From Caldifarciminota bacterium (GTDB lineage: Bacteria; Hydrothermota; Hydrothermia; UBA1063; CAJXJZ01), in the NCBI GenBank assembly GCA_026986775.1, contig JALSNX010000020.1:1-64000 (forward strand): a stretch of DNA of 64,000 nucleotides. The letters are read 5' to 3'. A program made the translations under genes and the position numbers. The notes below the pieces were generated by a model. It was not told the origin of the DNA and made no database searches. It saw only the letters and a program-made list of their open reading frames with translations. This document shows, piece by piece, positions 9,701-18,835 of the stretch; position 1 is the stretch's first letter; each line of letters begins with the position of its first letter.

Positions 9701-11287
9701 GCTAAACTCGTATTCTGGACATGGTATGATTTTGAAAACAACTATGATCATGGTTATGTTGAATACTCCGTGGATAGTGGTGCCACCTGGACAGAACTTG
9801 TGAATTATACAGGTGCAGCAGACTGGCAGAGGGTGGTTTTAGACCTATCCGCTGTTACGCCTGGTACGGATGTCCTTATAAGATTTAGAGGTACAAGTGA
9901 TGGTTCTGTTCAGCATGAAGGCTGGTATGTGGATGATATAAGAATAACACCTCCTGAAGCACCCACGAGCATTTACATGAAGGACATAATGGTTATGGAT
10001 ACAACACAGGGTAATGGAAATGGCATTATGGATCCGGGCGAGACAGTTACACTCAGGATAAAATTGTCCAATATGGGACAGGCAGCAGTCGGAGTTTCTG
10101 GTATACTGAAATCTTCAAGTTCAGATGTACAGATAATTGATTCAGTGTCCGATTTTGGAGATATAGGGACTGACTCAATGAAAGATGGGGATTTCACGGT
10201 GAGTATTTCCTCTGACGCCCATATAGGGTCTGTAGCAGACTTTTCACTTATCGTAACGGCTAATAGTGGAACATATAATGATACAATAAACTTTACCCTT
10301 TTTGTAGGAGATGAAAGGCTTATATACACCGGCCCTGACACCTATGGATACTATATTTACGACATGTTTGATGGTTATTCTGAATCACCTGATTACAACT
10401 GGGTTGAAATAAAGGATATGGGAAGTATTGCGGCCAATGGTGATGACTCTACCGATGTAATATCACTACCGTTTACGTTTAAATATTATGGAACAGATTA
10501 CAATGAAATATCCATCTGCTCAAATGGATGGATTGCTATGGGCAATGCAGGAAGTGATGCTTATTCAAATACATCGTTACCGAGTTCCTCAACGCCAAAC
10601 AATGTAATTGCATTGTTCTGGGATGACCTCAGTCCAACTTCTTCAGGGAGTGGTAAGATATACTACTATTACGATAGCACCAATCACAGCTTTATAGTTG
10701 AATGGGACAGTGTTTACCATTATAACTCTACAATACCTGAAAAAGGTGAAATTATCCTCTATGACCCTGCATATAATCCCACCCTTACAGGTGATGGTGA
10801 GATTGTAATGCAGTATGCCATACCATTAGGGCAGCAGGATGTGACAATAGGTATGGAAAATCAGGATGGAACAGTGGGATTACAGTACATGTATGACAGT
10901 ATTTACGATATACATGCCAATGAAGTAAGAGCAGAATTTGCCATCAAAATCACAACAGACACTCCTGTATATGTTGGTGTGGAAGAGAATGCAGTTACAC
11001 TTGGTCCCACGAAGTTTGCACTTCTGGGTAATTTCCCCAATCCGTTTAGCAAAATTACCACGATCAAGTTTGCTATACCTCATGAAACAGAAGCAAGATT
11101 AAGCATATATGACATAAGCGGAAGGAAGGTAAGGACACTGCTTAATGGAAAACTCAGGAGAGGATTTTACACAGTAGAGTGGAATGGAAGAGATGACAGA
11201 GGAAGGAAGGTAAAGAGTGGAGTGTACTTCTACGTACTGAATGCAGGGAAGTTCAGGAAATCAAGGAAGATGATAATGGTGAAATAG
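6773..11287 (+). CDS. Secreted gingipain-like C25 cysteine peptidase with sorting domain
   Basis: A 1504-residue exported protease. It starts with a signal peptide (about 1-22), then a propeptide to about 230. The C25 catalytic domain (about 238-585) has the catalytic dyad His442 (SGHG) and Cys479 (TYACLTG), with LLVGDVGD and DYFPDIYVGR upstream. The rest is beta-rich: Ig-like/CARDB-type repeats (NNNGRINPGED, GNGIMDPGETV), a jelly-roll module near 920-1060 and further repeats. The last 80 residues form a Por/type IX-like C-terminal domain (GNFPNPF, YDISGRKVR, KSGVYFYVL, KKRKMIMVK-like end). Such proteins degrade external protein in related phyla. It is preceded by AGGAGG and followed by a strong hairpin. 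Confidence 0.9.
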   Translation: MKWYRVVVSVLVASMLTAGVLQIGGQKGIRVLDKSSTGMVVTMGLDNLKYETFNLGGRNFTRFYLKDGGMGEINETGKPNLPAIRRFFEVPEGADVSFRILSYDKEEVSLKEAGIENPIMPSYPPVPKVKGAEPKLVIDEDLYKTDAYWPKNIVSVKKVGVVRGHNLYVVEFYPVRYNPVKEKLEVVKNITINIDYGSGNAAYTMNKIQRKYSPFFERMLAKKVINYGIFETKLNPSLPVTYLIITPSQYLDSLQSFITWKKQMGYHVHVATIPDTIPSGDTLTVKQYIQDAYDNWTNPPTFVLLVGDVGDISNWWSDQADNPANDLGYALVDGTDYFPDIYVGRFSATTDSMVGVIVRKVVTYEKTLWGQDTAWAQKAFFIASADNSWHQVAESTHLYCMDIVRNYDMTADSLFAYYTSGAPTIITNTVNDGRALLTYSGHGSETGWADYSDLQYSVSDLYSNLTNGVKTPFEQTYACLTGSYASSQYPECYQEAWLRAADKGAAAAFGSSVTSLWDEDDILQRRMFDEIFDTGYVWVMGAINAAKMDFYAHYGDNTGNVGTLRYFQMYNLFGDPSMYIYTHVPYQFNVSHAPTMPFGSVSFQVTVSDTNGNVEGALVSAVQNGKLLDARYTDATGLATLTLTVTTPDTVYITVTGYNHKPSVSYVIPSGEGAYVSVLRTVIDDASGNNNGRINPGEDITLKTLLKNWGQDTAYNVYAKLTTSSSHVTITQDSSNFGTIVPSDSVWGAEDYVFTVSGDAIDQEVLSFHLVSIYQDTGAIDTTVSNLSFIVYAPVLSAGPLMVVDTFSQDNNDNVAQPGEEIDLIFSAINSGHEDIHGVTATLSSFDPYITIPSEGSTASYGDIPAGSTGQPSQPYRLLIDNSCPDPHEAELYVTFQGDGYTFVDTIKLFIGNTGYFTDVEGADTADWTQGNPWHVSERRYHSATHSFYFGDEGTGQYPANANASLVSPYIKVGPDAKLVFWTWYDFENNYDHGYVEYSVDSGATWTELVNYTGAADWQRVVLDLSAVTPGTDVLIRFRGTSDGSVQHEGWYVDDIRITPPEAPTSIYMKDIMVMDTTQGNGNGIMDPGETVTLRIKLSNMGQAAVGVSGILKSSSSDVQIIDSVSDFGDIGTDSMKDGDFTVSISSDAHIGSVADFSLIVTANSGTYNDTINFTLFVGDERLIYTGPDTYGYYIYDMFDGYSESPDYNWVEIKDMGSIAANGDDSTDVISLPFTFKYYGTDYNEISICSNGWIAMGNAGSDAYSNTSLPSSSTPNNVIALFWDDLSPTSSGSGKIYYYYDSTNHSFIVEWDSVYHYNSTIPEKGEIILYDPAYNPTLTGDGEIVMQYAIPLGQQDVTIGMENQDGTVGLQYMYDSIYDIHANEVRAEFAIKITTDTPVYVGVEENAVTLGPTKFALLGNFPNPFSKITTIKFAIPHETEARLSIYDISGRKVRTLLNGKLRRGFYTVEWNGRDDRGRKVKSGVYFYVLNAGKFRKSRKMIMVK

Positions 11288-11311
11288 CACAGAAAGGCAG
11301 ATATAAAAACT

Positions 11312-11340
11312 AAAAAGCGGGGGCATTGCCCCCGCTTTTT
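11312..11340. terminator. Bidirectional intrinsic terminator
   Basis: GCGGGGGC and GCCCCCGC pair around ATT (11317-11335), flanked by A5 and T5. It ends the C25 peptidase gene. The stop codon of the convergent DUF72 gene (11339-11341) falls in its T-run, so it also serves that gene. Confidence 0.9.
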
Positions 11341-12034
11341 ATATCCCGCAGAGTCTGGCGAAGTAAAGAGCGTTTTCGTACATGCCTGTGTCGTTATTGA
11401 AGAAGAAAAAAGCTGCTTCTGGTTTTGTCTCAACAACCCTGTGGTAGTAATTAGTTAATTCCTCTTTAGAGTATATGTACCTGTACCAAGTTGTCCTGCC
11501 ATGAAATCTCACATACACTTTCCCTTTTACATTAAACAAACTCTCAGGCAAGTTGGGAGCACTTACTGATACGATTGTGATACCCCTATTGTAAAATGGC
11601 TCAATATGTTGTTCATTAAACCACTCGGGATTCCTGAATTCCACGGCTATTTTCCCTGTCTGGGGCACAGTTGATTCAAAAAAGTCAATAATCCGTTGTT
11701 TTGAGTCAGGTCTCAGTGATGGAGGAAGTTGAAAAAGATAAAACTCTATATAAGGTTCAAGTTCTATAAACAGGTCCTTGAACTTTTGCCATACATCTTT
11801 AGCGTTTTCGTTAAATCTGTGTATATGTGTTATAAATCTGTGAACCTTCACAGAAAATTTAAGCCCCCTTTCACCGTAAGATGCCCAGGATTTTATATAG
11901 GATTTATAGGGAAACCTGTAAAAACTTGCATTCAGCTCAACAGCATTAAAGGGTGTGTTTTCAACATACCACTTGAGATTACGTCCTTTATTCCATGCAT
12001 AGCTCCATCCGGATGTACCGACGTAGAGGCGCAT
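11339..12034 (-). CDS. DUF72 (YecE-like) family protein
   Basis: A 231-residue TIM-barrel protein of the DUF72 family, which has no settled biochemical function. Family hallmarks are YVGTSGWSY at the N-terminus, FNAVELNASFYR, FQLPPSL, IAVEFRNPEW, VYVRFHGR and FFFNND near the C-terminus. It is slightly shorter than typical members but looks complete. It starts 4 bases after the stop of the small lipoprotein gene without a Shine-Dalgarno, so it is probably translated by coupling. Its stop codon lies in the T-run of the terminator. Confidence 0.88.
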   Translation of the reverse strand: MRLYVGTSGWSYAWNKGRNLKWYVENTPFNAVELNASFYRFPYKSYIKSWASYGERGLKFSVKVHRFITHIHRFNENAKDVWQKFKDLFIELEPYIEFYLFQLPPSLRPDSKQRIIDFFESTVPQTGKIAVEFRNPEWFNEQHIEPFYNRGITIVSVSAPNLPESLFNVKGKVYVRFHGRTTWYRYIYSKEELTNYYHRVVETKPEAAFFFFNNDTGMYENALYFARLCGI

Positions 12035-12038
12035 GTAT

Positions 12039-12233
12039 TTACTTTAGAGAGTCTTCTATTGATTTGAGCTTCCTTAAGTGTTCTTCTTCTATTTTCTTTA
12101 TCTTTTCCTTGCTCCGTTTGTATGTTCTGAGTGGTTCCCCGTATGCCTGCTGTATTATATTGTTTTCTTTCTTTTTACACCCGGGAGCCATTAAAAACAT
12201 GAATACCAATAAGATAAGGGCATATTTACTCAT
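12039..12233 (-). CDS. Small lipoprotein (64 aa)
   Basis: The N-terminus is a lipoprotein signal peptide: a short basic start, a hydrophobic core and the lipobox APGC, with lipidated cysteine at residue 19. The mature part is about 45 residues, highly charged and helical, with repeated K/E and L positions (KIKKIEEEHLRKLKSIEDSL) suggesting a coiled coil. No family is recognised. ATG 12233 sits 6 bases after a TATAAT box with no Shine-Dalgarno, so the message should be leaderless. It leads a two-gene unit with the DUF72 gene. Confidence 0.75.
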   Translation of the reverse strand: MSKYALILLVFMFLMAPGCKKKENNIIQQAYGEPLRTYKRSKEKIKKIEEEHLRKLKSIEDSLK

Positions 12234-12268
12234 ATTGAAATTATAAACACGGATTCTCGTAATTTCAA
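12234..12268 (-). promoter_or_regulatory. Leaderless-type promoter of the lipoprotein gene
   Basis: On the minus strand TTGAAA (12263-12268), a 17-base spacer and TATAAT (12240-12245), then TTCAAT and the ATG. The predicted transcript starts at the start codon. It is divergent from the promoter at 12283-12311. Confidence 0.75.
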
Positions 12269-12282
12269 GTTATGTTCATTCT

Positions 12283-12311
12283 TTGATTATCCCTTACAGA
12301 GTGCTTATACT
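12283..12311 (+). promoter_or_regulatory. Promoter of the PpiD-like gene
   Basis: TTGATT (12283-12288), 17-base spacer, TATACT (12306-12311). A leader of about 30 bases with AAGGGGGA precedes ATG 12346, so this one is a standard leadered promoter. Confidence 0.65.
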
Positions 12312-12345
12312 TTAAAAACGAACATATAAAAAGGGGGATTAGTGT

Positions 12346-14175
12346 ATGTTCATGAACAAACTGCGTAAGCAGACCAAGTATTTTTTATGGGTAGTGGTGT
12401 TCGGTTTTGTTATGTGGATTGCTTTTGACCTCGGGGCAAACCTTGTTTTAAAGAAAAGAGGAAAGCCCTGGCAGAAGGGTATAATAGCAAAAGTTGATGG
12501 CAGGGAAATACCTTACAGGGTTTTTGAAGCGAGGTATCAGAAAGTATTGCAGGACACGTTGAAAAAAATAGGTGATCGTCAGCTTTCATACGATGAAGAG
12601 CGGAAGATAAAAGAAGATGTCTGGAAAAATATGCTCGGATCTATTAGATATATGGACCTTTTAAAGAAAAGGAAACTTAAGTTTAATGATGATGTGTATC
12701 TTTCTTTAATGCAGAGTATACCACCACAGGAACTTTTACAGGATACAACTTTCAGGGATTCTACGGGCAGATTTGATTATAGAAAATACAGGCAGGCTAT
12801 GGGAGACCCCAGAAATGCTGCATTTTTTGTAAACTATGAATACAGGTTGAGGAATGAGATAATCCCGCGTGAAATAAATGTAATTGACATCTACTTTGCT
12901 CTGGATATGACGGATGCAGAACTCAAGAAGTTTATGGCACTTGATATGGAAAGAAGGAAATGTAAATACTTTCTCATAAAGCCATTTGATGTACCTGATT
13001 CGCTCATAAGTTACAGTGAAGACGAGATAAAAGACTATTATAATCTTCACAGAGATGAGTTTAAAATACCCAGAAGATACAAACTGCTCGTGGTAAGATT
13101 TCCTATCAGGCCATCTGCAACCGATACAATTGATGCGAAAGAAAAACTCAATGATGTGCTCTTTTCTCTGTCGCAGGGAGATACCTTTGAACTTCTTGCA
13201 AAGGATATGAGCGATGACCCATCAGCAAAAAATGGTGGTGATATTGGCTGGATAAGGGACTCCGGTAAATATGCGTTTTTATATAGCATTATGAAGAAAG
13301 CACCTCTGGATACAGTTATTGGTCCATTTAAAAATGGTGGTTCTTTCTATATTGCGATGAAGGTTGACGAAAGAGGTGATTCCATGCATGTAAAGATTAT
13401 ACGTTCTGACATAAAAGTCCAGGACCAGACTGTCTATGATTTACGGGATGCAGCCACGAATTTTGCAGAGGAAGCAAAGAATAGCGATTTTCGTGAAGTT
13501 GCAAAAGAGAACAATTACAGCATAATAGAAACAGGTTACTTTAAAGAAAATGCAGCCTTTGCACGTGGTGTAGGTCTTTTAAGAGGCAGGGTAAAAGAAC
13601 TCATTAAGAACAGTAAGAAGGGTGAGGTTGTGGGGCCTATTAATGTTGGAGGTGCATTTGTTGTGTTTAAGGTAGATGACATAAAAGATTCTTACATACC
13701 ACCCTATGATAGTGTAAAGACAATCGTAGAGAAACAACTTAAATGGCAAAAGAAACTCAAAAAGGCAGAAGAACTTGTGAAAAAAGCAAGAGAAATTGTA
13801 AAGGTAAATCCTGATACAGTTGCTTACTGGGATTCTGCAAAGGTGGTTGTAAAGCCTGCACGTGCCACCGTAGGTGACCCGCGGCCATTTACTTTAACAG
13901 GACTTGTAGACTATAACATTGGTAAAAACGTTAAATTCAAGAGCGTGGCATTTGCTCTCAATAAAAAAGAGTTGTCCGGTGTATACACAGATGAAAGAAT
14001 AGGTGCGTTTTTCATCTATCTTGAGGATATTATAGAGAACAAGAATATCTATCCTTTTGTTATGAATATGAAGAAGTCCAATCTGTTTAATAGCCTTTTT
14101 GAAGAGGACCTTATGACAGAAATTGCTGGAACCACGGGAGTTAAGGATTACAGGGAATATTTCCTTGCAAACTAA
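12346..14175 (+). CDS. PpiD/SurA-like membrane-anchored peptidyl-prolyl isomerase
   Basis: Predicted periplasmic folding factor anchored by an N-terminal helix. The 609-residue protein begins with [18 protein letters not shown], the short basic tail plus single membrane segment typical of PpiD. A SurA-like N-terminal helical region (about 45-190) follows. A parvulin/PPIC domain lies at about 230-330 ([37 protein letters not shown]). A second, more degenerate parvulin-like segment runs at about 345-470, then a charged C-terminal region. It likely helps fold exported proteins such as the large secreted peptidase. Either ATG 12346 or ATG 12352 could be used. Enolase follows after 10 bases. Confidence 0.82.
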   Translation: MFMNKLRKQTKYFLWVVVFGFVMWIAFDLGANLVLKKRGKPWQKGIIAKVDGREIPYRVFEARYQKVLQDTLKKIGDRQLSYDEERKIKEDVWKNMLGSIRYMDLLKKRKLKFNDDVYLSLMQSIPPQELLQDTTFRDSTGRFDYRKYRQAMGDPRNAAFFVNYEYRLRNEIIPREINVIDIYFALDMTDAELKKFMALDMERRKCKYFLIKPFDVPDSLISYSEDEIKDYYNLHRDEFKIPRRYKLLVVRFPIRPSATDTIDAKEKLNDVLFSLSQGDTFELLAKDMSDDPSAKNGGDIGWIRDSGKYAFLYSIMKKAPLDTVIGPFKNGGSFYIAMKVDERGDSMHVKIIRSDIKVQDQTVYDLRDAATNFAEEAKNSDFREVAKENNYSIIETGYFKENAAFARGVGLLRGRVKELIKNSKKGEVVGPINVGGAFVVFKVDDIKDSYIPPYDSVKTIVEKQLKWQKKLKKAEELVKKAREIVKVNPDTVAYWDSAKVVVKPARATVGDPRPFTLTGLVDYNIGKNVKFKSVAFALNKKELSGVYTDERIGAFFIYLEDIIENKNIYPFVMNMKKSNLFNSLFEEDLMTEIAGTTGVKDYREYFLAN

Positions 14176-14185
14176 AGGGGGAATT

Positions 14186-15466
14186 ATGGTGAAGATAAAA
14201 GACATTAAAGCCAGAGAGGTTCTGGATTCAAGGGGAAACCCAACGGTACAGGTTGATTGTATGCTGGATAATGGGGTTGTAGGTCGTGCTACAGTCCCAT
14301 CGGGCGCATCAACTGGAAAGCGTGAAGCCCTTGAGTTAAGGGATAAAGATGAAACCAGATATAAAGGAAAGGGTGTGCTTAAGGCAGTGGAGCATGTAAA
14401 TACCGTGATAAAAGATGCCATTGTGGGTATGGAACCTTATAATCAGGCAAATATTGACCGGGTTTTGATTGAACTTGATGGTACAGAAAATAAATCACGT
14501 CTTGGAGCGAATGCTATCTTGGGGGTTTCAATGGCATGTATGAAAGCGGCAGCCAGCAGTTTAAATCTGCCACTGTTTCAGTATATAGGAGGACTTAATA
14601 CAACAATGCTTCCTGTTCCTCTTATGAACGTTATAAACGGTGGGGAGCATGCAGATAATAATCTGGATATACAGGAGTTTATGATAGTTCCGGCAGGTGC
14701 CCCTTCATTTAGAGAAGCTCTGAGAATGGCATCTGAAACATTTCATACACTGAAGGGTATTTTGAAGAATAGGGGACTTGCTACTTCTGTGGGAGATGAG
14801 GGAGGTTTTGCGCCAAATCTCAAATCCAATGAAGAGGCCTTTTCCCTTCTTGTAGAAGCCGTTGAGAAGGCAGGTTACAGAGCAGGAGAAGACATATACA
14901 TTGCCTTTGATGCTGCAGCCAATTCTTTTTATCTGGGAAATGGGAAATACAGGTTTGACGGAAGAGAAGTTACCAATGAGGAGCTTGTGGATATTTATGC
15001 AGAAGTTGTTAAAAAGTTTCCCATAATAAGCATTGAAGATGGGATGGCTGAGGATGATAAGGAGGGCTGGAAAATTCAGTTCAACAGACTTGGAAACAGA
15101 GTCCAGCTGGTAGGAGATGATATTTTTGTCACCAACCCAAAATTAATAGAAAATGGAATTAAAGAACAACTTGCAAATTCCGTGCTTATAAAATTAAACC
15201 AGATAGGCACTGTTACAGAGACTCTAAAAGCCATTTCGCTTGCGCATAAGAATGGCTGGACAGCAGTAGTTTCGCACCGCTCTGGCGAAACATGTGATAC
15301 TACAATTGCTGACCTTGCAGTGGGTGCATCAACTGGAATGATTAAAACAGGCTCTCTATCACGTTCCGAGCGAATTGCCAAGTACAATAGACTCATTGAG
15401 ATAGAGGAGATGCTTGGAAAGGTGGCATACTACCCCGAAAAGACCGTTTTTAATCCGAAAAAATGA
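14186..15466 (+). CDS. eno: Enolase
   Basis: Interconverts 2-phosphoglycerate and phosphoenolpyruvate. From ATG 14186 the protein is 426 residues, the normal enolase length. An in-frame ATG exists at 14123, but it lies inside the upstream gene, and AAGGGGGAATT stands right before 14186. Signatures include [40 protein letters not shown], the metal ligands in FDAAAN, ISIEDG and [15 protein letters not shown] with the catalytic lysine, and SHRSGET. It overlaps the following ftsB-like gene by 4 bases, the same gene order (eno-ftsB) seen in gamma-proteobacteria. Confidence 0.97.
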   Translation: MVKIKDIKAREVLDSRGNPTVQVDCMLDNGVVGRATVPSGASTGKREALELRDKDETRYKGKGVLKAVEHVNTVIKDAIVGMEPYNQANIDRVLIELDGTENKSRLGANAILGVSMACMKAAASSLNLPLFQYIGGLNTTMLPVPLMNVINGGEHADNNLDIQEFMIVPAGAPSFREALRMASETFHTLKGILKNRGLATSVGDEGGFAPNLKSNEEAFSLLVEAVEKAGYRAGEDIYIAFDAAANSFYLGNGKYRFDGREVTNEELVDIYAEVVKKFPIISIEDGMAEDDKEGWKIQFNRLGNRVQLVGDDIFVTNPKLIENGIKEQLANSVLIKLNQIGTVTETLKAISLAHKNGWTAVVSHRSGETCDTTIADLAVGASTGMIKTGSLSRSERIAKYNRLIEIEEMLGKVAYYPEKTVFNPKK

Positions 15467-15714
15467 GAAGATTGCTCAACATTATACTTAAGGGGGTTCT
15501 CCCCCCTTTTTTTGTGGGGTGGTGCCTTTACTTCACTGGTAAAAGCATTTACGAGTATATTTATTACAGGAGACTTCTTGCAGGTCTTGAAAGAGAGATT
15601 TTATACATCAAAGCAAAAACTGCTGTACGGGAGTCAAGGATTGCGTTTTTGAAAACAGAGGAGGGGAAGAAAATTTTCCTTGAGCAGGTCCACAGGTCTC
15701 TTGAAAAAGAGTAA
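15463..15714 (+). CDS. FtsB/DivIC-like septum formation protein
   Basis: An 83-residue protein with one membrane segment (about 8-30) followed by a leucine-spaced helical region ([18 protein letters not shown]) that can form a coiled coil, then a short C-terminal tail. This is the architecture and size of FtsB/DivIC, bitopic division proteins that link FtsL and FtsQ. The coupling to enolase through an ATGA overlap supports the assignment by gene order. Sequence similarity is weak at this length, so another small coiled-coil membrane protein is possible. Confidence 0.6.
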   Translation: MRRLLNIILKGVLPPFFVGWCLYFTGKSIYEYIYYRRLLAGLEREILYIKAKTAVRESRIAFLKTEEGKKIFLEQVHRSLEKE

Positions 15715-15715
15715 A

Positions 15716-15750
15716 TTGACTGACCAGTCATTCGGATTTAGAATTACCCC
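15716..15750 (+). promoter_or_regulatory. Leaderless-type promoter with palindromic operator (efflux operon)
   Basis: TTGACT (15716-15721), a 17-base spacer and TAGAAT (15739-15744) end 6 bases before ATG 15751. The palindrome TGACTG-AC-CAGTCA (15717-15730) overlaps the -35 box and spacer. This resembles operators of TetR/AcrR-family repressors of efflux pumps, placed to block RNA polymerase. No TetR gene is in the window, so the regulator would be encoded elsewhere. Confidence 0.7.
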
Positions 15751-16992
15751 ATGGATTTAGGTGTTCTTATAAGGTCTGCTTTTTTATCTCTATTTGCCAC
15801 AAAAAGTCGCTCTCTTCTTACTACTTTAGGTGTAATTATTGGGGTCACCACTGTTATTGCCATGGTTTCTATTGTAGATGGTATAAACAAATACGTTTAC
15901 AGTGCCCTGTCGGTTCTGGGCACAAAATCCGTGTATATTCAGAAATACAAATGGCTTAATGTTGGAAACAGAAGAGAAGAGTTCAGAAAATGGTCAAGGT
16001 ATCCAGACTTTACATTTGAGGATGTGGAGTTTGTGAAGTCTTTGCCTTTTATAGAAGATGCGGCGGCTGTCCAGAATGTTTTATCTTCCATTCGCATACG
16101 ATACAGAGGTGAATCTGTAAGCGGTGCCCTTGTAGGTGTTGATGATGCATCATTCAGGGTGTTGAATGAGGAGCTTTCATCGGGCAGGTGGTTTTCTTAT
16201 ATGGACGTTATAGAGCGCAGACGGGTGTGTATAATCGGCTATGAGGTCAGGGACGTGCTTTTCGATAATGAAGATCCTATTGGTAAGACCATAAGGATAG
16301 GACGCCACTCTTATGTTGTAATTGGAACACTGAAGAAGAAGGGAAGCACACTTGGAAATTCTCAGGATAACATGGTGTATATTCCTGTAACTTTGGCCCA
16401 GAATTATGCAAGGAGGTGGAGGATGCGACTTTGGGGTTCTCTTTCAATTGTGGCATTATTTAAGGATGATGTTGAGCTTGAGCAGGGTATAGAAAAACTC
16501 AGGATTGCACTCAGAAAAAGGCGGCATTTGAGTTTTGATGAAGACGACAATTTCTTTATAAATACACAGGAGCAAATCGTGTCAGCATATAGAAAAATTA
16601 CGGGTGGTATATACCTTGCTATGATAGCAATTGCCTCACTCTCCCTCCTTGTTGGCGGTATAGGAATTATGAATATTATGCTTGTGTCTGTCACGGAGAG
16701 AACAAGGGAAATAGGTATTAGAATGGCTGTAGGTGCCCGAAGGAAGGATATACTTCTCCAGTTTCTTGTGGAGGCAAATATCCTTACACTGACTGGTGGA
16801 ATAATTGGAGTTGCACTTGGATTTATTCTTGCAAAGATTATAGCCCTCCTTACGCCACTTAAGGCTTCTGTTGCACTGTGGTCAGTTATACTTGGTGTCG
16901 GGTTTTCCATGATTGTGGGTATATTTTTCGGTCTTTATCCGGCAAATAAAGCCTCAAAACTTGACCCTGTTGAGGCTTTAAGATACGAATAA
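15751..16992 (+). CDS. MacB-type ABC transporter permease
   Basis: Permease subunit of a tripartite efflux or lipoprotein-export pump. The 413-residue protein has the MacB/FtsX layout. A first membrane helix is followed by the GVIIGVTTVIAMVSIVDG stretch (about 25-45). A large periplasmic domain spans about 50-275, and three C-terminal helices follow (about 285-310, 340-365, 380-400). Conserved MacB pieces include GGIGIMNIMLVSVTERTREIGIRMA and YPANKASKLDPVEALRYE at the end. There is no Shine-Dalgarno; ATG 15751 is 6 bases behind the -10 box. The ATPase partner is encoded last in the operon (19949-20626), separated by membrane, OM and adaptor genes. Confidence 0.92.
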   Translation: MDLGVLIRSAFLSLFATKSRSLLTTLGVIIGVTTVIAMVSIVDGINKYVYSALSVLGTKSVYIQKYKWLNVGNRREEFRKWSRYPDFTFEDVEFVKSLPFIEDAAAVQNVLSSIRIRYRGESVSGALVGVDDASFRVLNEELSSGRWFSYMDVIERRRVCIIGYEVRDVLFDNEDPIGKTIRIGRHSYVVIGTLKKKGSTLGNSQDNMVYIPVTLAQNYARRWRMRLWGSLSIVALFKDDVELEQGIEKLRIALRKRRHLSFDEDDNFFINTQEQIVSAYRKITGGIYLAMIAIASLSLLVGGIGIMNIMLVSVTERTREIGIRMAVGARRKDILLQFLVEANILTLTGGIIGVALGFILAKIIALLTPLKASVALWSVILGVGFSMIVGIFFGLYPANKASKLDPVEALRYE

Positions 16993-17006
16993 GAAGGAGG
17001 TTTTGC

Positions 17007-17648
17007 ATGGATTTTTTAAGAGTATTTTATGCGCCGAAAGAAATAAGGTATACAGGTAAAAAGTGGGTAGCCTTTTTTGTTGTAGCATTGGGTGTGGTCT
17101 TTGTAACACTTATGCTGAATGTTCATTTCAACTACGAGGGCATCATGAAGGCTGTAACTGAAAGACTTTCTTCAATGTCAGATGAACAGAAGGCACAGGT
17201 TCTCAAGATGTTGTCGTCTAAAAGGATGATTATTCAGGGAGTGATAAGTCTCATAATTACACTTCCCCTTAAACTCCTTTTCATGGCCGGTATCATTTAT
17301 TTTATCAGGATTCTGATGGGTAAAGAGAATTTTGCTATACCCCTCTTTGCAGCAAGTGTTTATACTTACATACAGGCTGCCGGAGACTTTCTTAAGTTTC
17401 TACTGTCAGTAATATTCAAAACTTTCCCCTTTCTCACAGACCCTTCCATTTTAGTGAGTAAAAAAGGATTTTTTTCTGGATTTTTGTCTGTCTTTGATAT
17501 TTTTACCATCTACGCCATGTATGTGGCCGCTTTAATAGTTTCAGAAGAAGAAAAAGACCGAAAAATGTACTACTTTATCATTTTAATTGGACTTCTTGTG
17601 CTCTGGGGTGTTATAAAAGGCTTTATGATTAAAGTGGGAGCAAAATGA
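17007..17648 (+). CDS. YIP1-family-like membrane protein
   Basis: A 213-residue integral membrane protein with about five predicted helices (about 22-40, 75-100, 108-130, 155-175, 185-205). It opens with FLRVFYAPKEIRY, the amphipathic 'F-x-P-x-x' start often found in bacterial Yip1-domain proteins. Its role in an efflux operon is unknown; it may assist the neighbouring permease or be an unrelated passenger. It has a strong AAGGAGG before ATG 17007 and shares an ATGA overlap with the TolC-like gene downstream. The family call is moderate. Confidence 0.6.
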   Translation: MDFLRVFYAPKEIRYTGKKWVAFFVVALGVVFVTLMLNVHFNYEGIMKAVTERLSSMSDEQKAQVLKMLSSKRMIIQGVISLIITLPLKLLFMAGIIYFIRILMGKENFAIPLFAASVYTYIQAAGDFLKFLLSVIFKTFPFLTDPSILVSKKGFFSGFLSVFDIFTIYAMYVAALIVSEEEKDRKMYYFIILIGLLVLWGVIKGFMIKVGAK

Positions 17649-18835
17649 GTAGTTTGCTTTGTCTTTTTGTGATAATCGGTTTGAGCACTCTGCAACTTAC
17701 ACCTTCAAAGGTAGAATCCCTTATTACATCAACACCCCAGAATAAAGTGAGTTTTTACGAATACAGATTGCAAAAAAACATGTTTCACAGGAGTGCCATT
17801 GCCTGGTTCTTTACCCCTGAGTTGAGTTATACCAAGAATAAACTCAATGAACAGAATGCTCTTTACAGTGAAGGTCTATCTTTTAATGTAAGCATTTTCA
17901 GTCCCCAGAGACTCTCATCTTTAAGTGAAAGCTATTTTGCTCTCAGGCAGAATGCGATCTCTCGTAAAATTGAGAGAAATAGTGTCTTTATAAGTGTTAT
18001 TGAAGACCTCTTTGATTATGAGTATACACGTCAAAAACTTGCGTATGATTCATTGAATGTGAAGTATGCAGAAAAGATGCTGGAACTTTCTCGCGAAAGA
18101 CTTTCTCTTGGACTTTCCGATTCACTGGACTTTCTCAGGGCTTTTGATAACCTTTCAAACATTAAACTCAGTCTATTTGAAGATAGTGTAAATTTAACGG
18201 TTCTGAAGGAGAAGATAAAAGACTTCCTTGGCATTCAGGATAATTTTACAGTTGTGCTGGATTCTTTTATACCTCCAGATATTGATAGTTTAAGTCCTCT
18301 TGAAAGTAAAAACGTTCTGCTCAATGTAGAGTTAAAGAAATCTGCACTGACAGGTACATATCTTGCCCTTCTTTCAATTCTGCCAGAGGTTGGATTTAAG
18401 TACTCGTGGGACTATACAGGCGATATATTTCAGAGCAATCTTGATGAGTTTGAATATACGAAGGCGTTTAAAGTGTATCTCTTCATAAACCCATTGAATG
18501 TTGTCTTCAATATTAATGATGCCCTGTTGCGCTATAAAAAAGCACAATGGAATCTTAGAAAAACAATTATTCAGGAAAAACAGAAATTCAGGGAATACAG
18601 TAAAATGCTTCATATTCTCAATAAAAGGCGCGAAGTATTAGAAAACAGGGCCATTATAAAGGAGAGAAGTTTTGCTCTTGCCCTTGAAAAATACTCAGAG
18701 GGTGAGATCTCTTTTCAGGATGTTTTGAAGGAACAGGCAGATTACATGGCTTTAATATCAGAGTATCTGAAGGTTAAACTTGATATAATCAAATTGCGCT
18801 ATAATATGTGGTATAATTTTGGAGGTTCAAGATGA
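17645..18835 (+). CDS. TolC-like outer-membrane efflux protein
   Basis: Outer-membrane channel subunit of the efflux pump. The 396-residue protein has an N-terminal signal sequence (about 1-17). Two repeats of long amphipathic helices alternate with short beta segments. Examples are LSESYFALRQNAISRKI, YAEKMLELSRERLSLGLSDSLDFLRAFDNL (about 145-175) and the C-terminal RSFALALEKYSEGEISFQDVLKEQ (about 340-365), the typical OEP 'Y-x-x-G-x-x-x-x-x-D-x-L' pattern. It overlaps both neighbours by 4 bases, so translation along the operon is tightly coupled. Length is slightly short for TolC but complete in pattern. Confidence 0.86.
   Translation: MSSLLCLFVIIGLSTLQLTPSKVESLITSTPQNKVSFYEYRLQKNMFHRSAIAWFFTPELSYTKNKLNEQNALYSEGLSFNVSIFSPQRLSSLSESYFALRQNAISRKIERNSVFISVIEDLFDYEYTRQKLAYDSLNVKYAEKMLELSRERLSLGLSDSLDFLRAFDNLSNIKLSLFEDSVNLTVLKEKIKDFLGIQDNFTVVLDSFIPPDIDSLSPLESKNVLLNVELKKSALTGTYLALLSILPEVGFKYSWDYTGDIFQSNLDEFEYTKAFKVYLFINPLNVVFNINDALLRYKKAQWNLRKTIIQEKQKFREYSKMLHILNKRREVLENRAIIKERSFALALEKYSEGEISFQDVLKEQADYMALISEYLKVKLDIIKLRYNMWYNFGGSR

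Noticed and set aside
14123-14185. Upstream in-frame ATG for enolase adding 21 residues
   Set aside because: It lies inside the PpiD-like gene; AAGGGGG sits before 14186 and the enolase family starts there.
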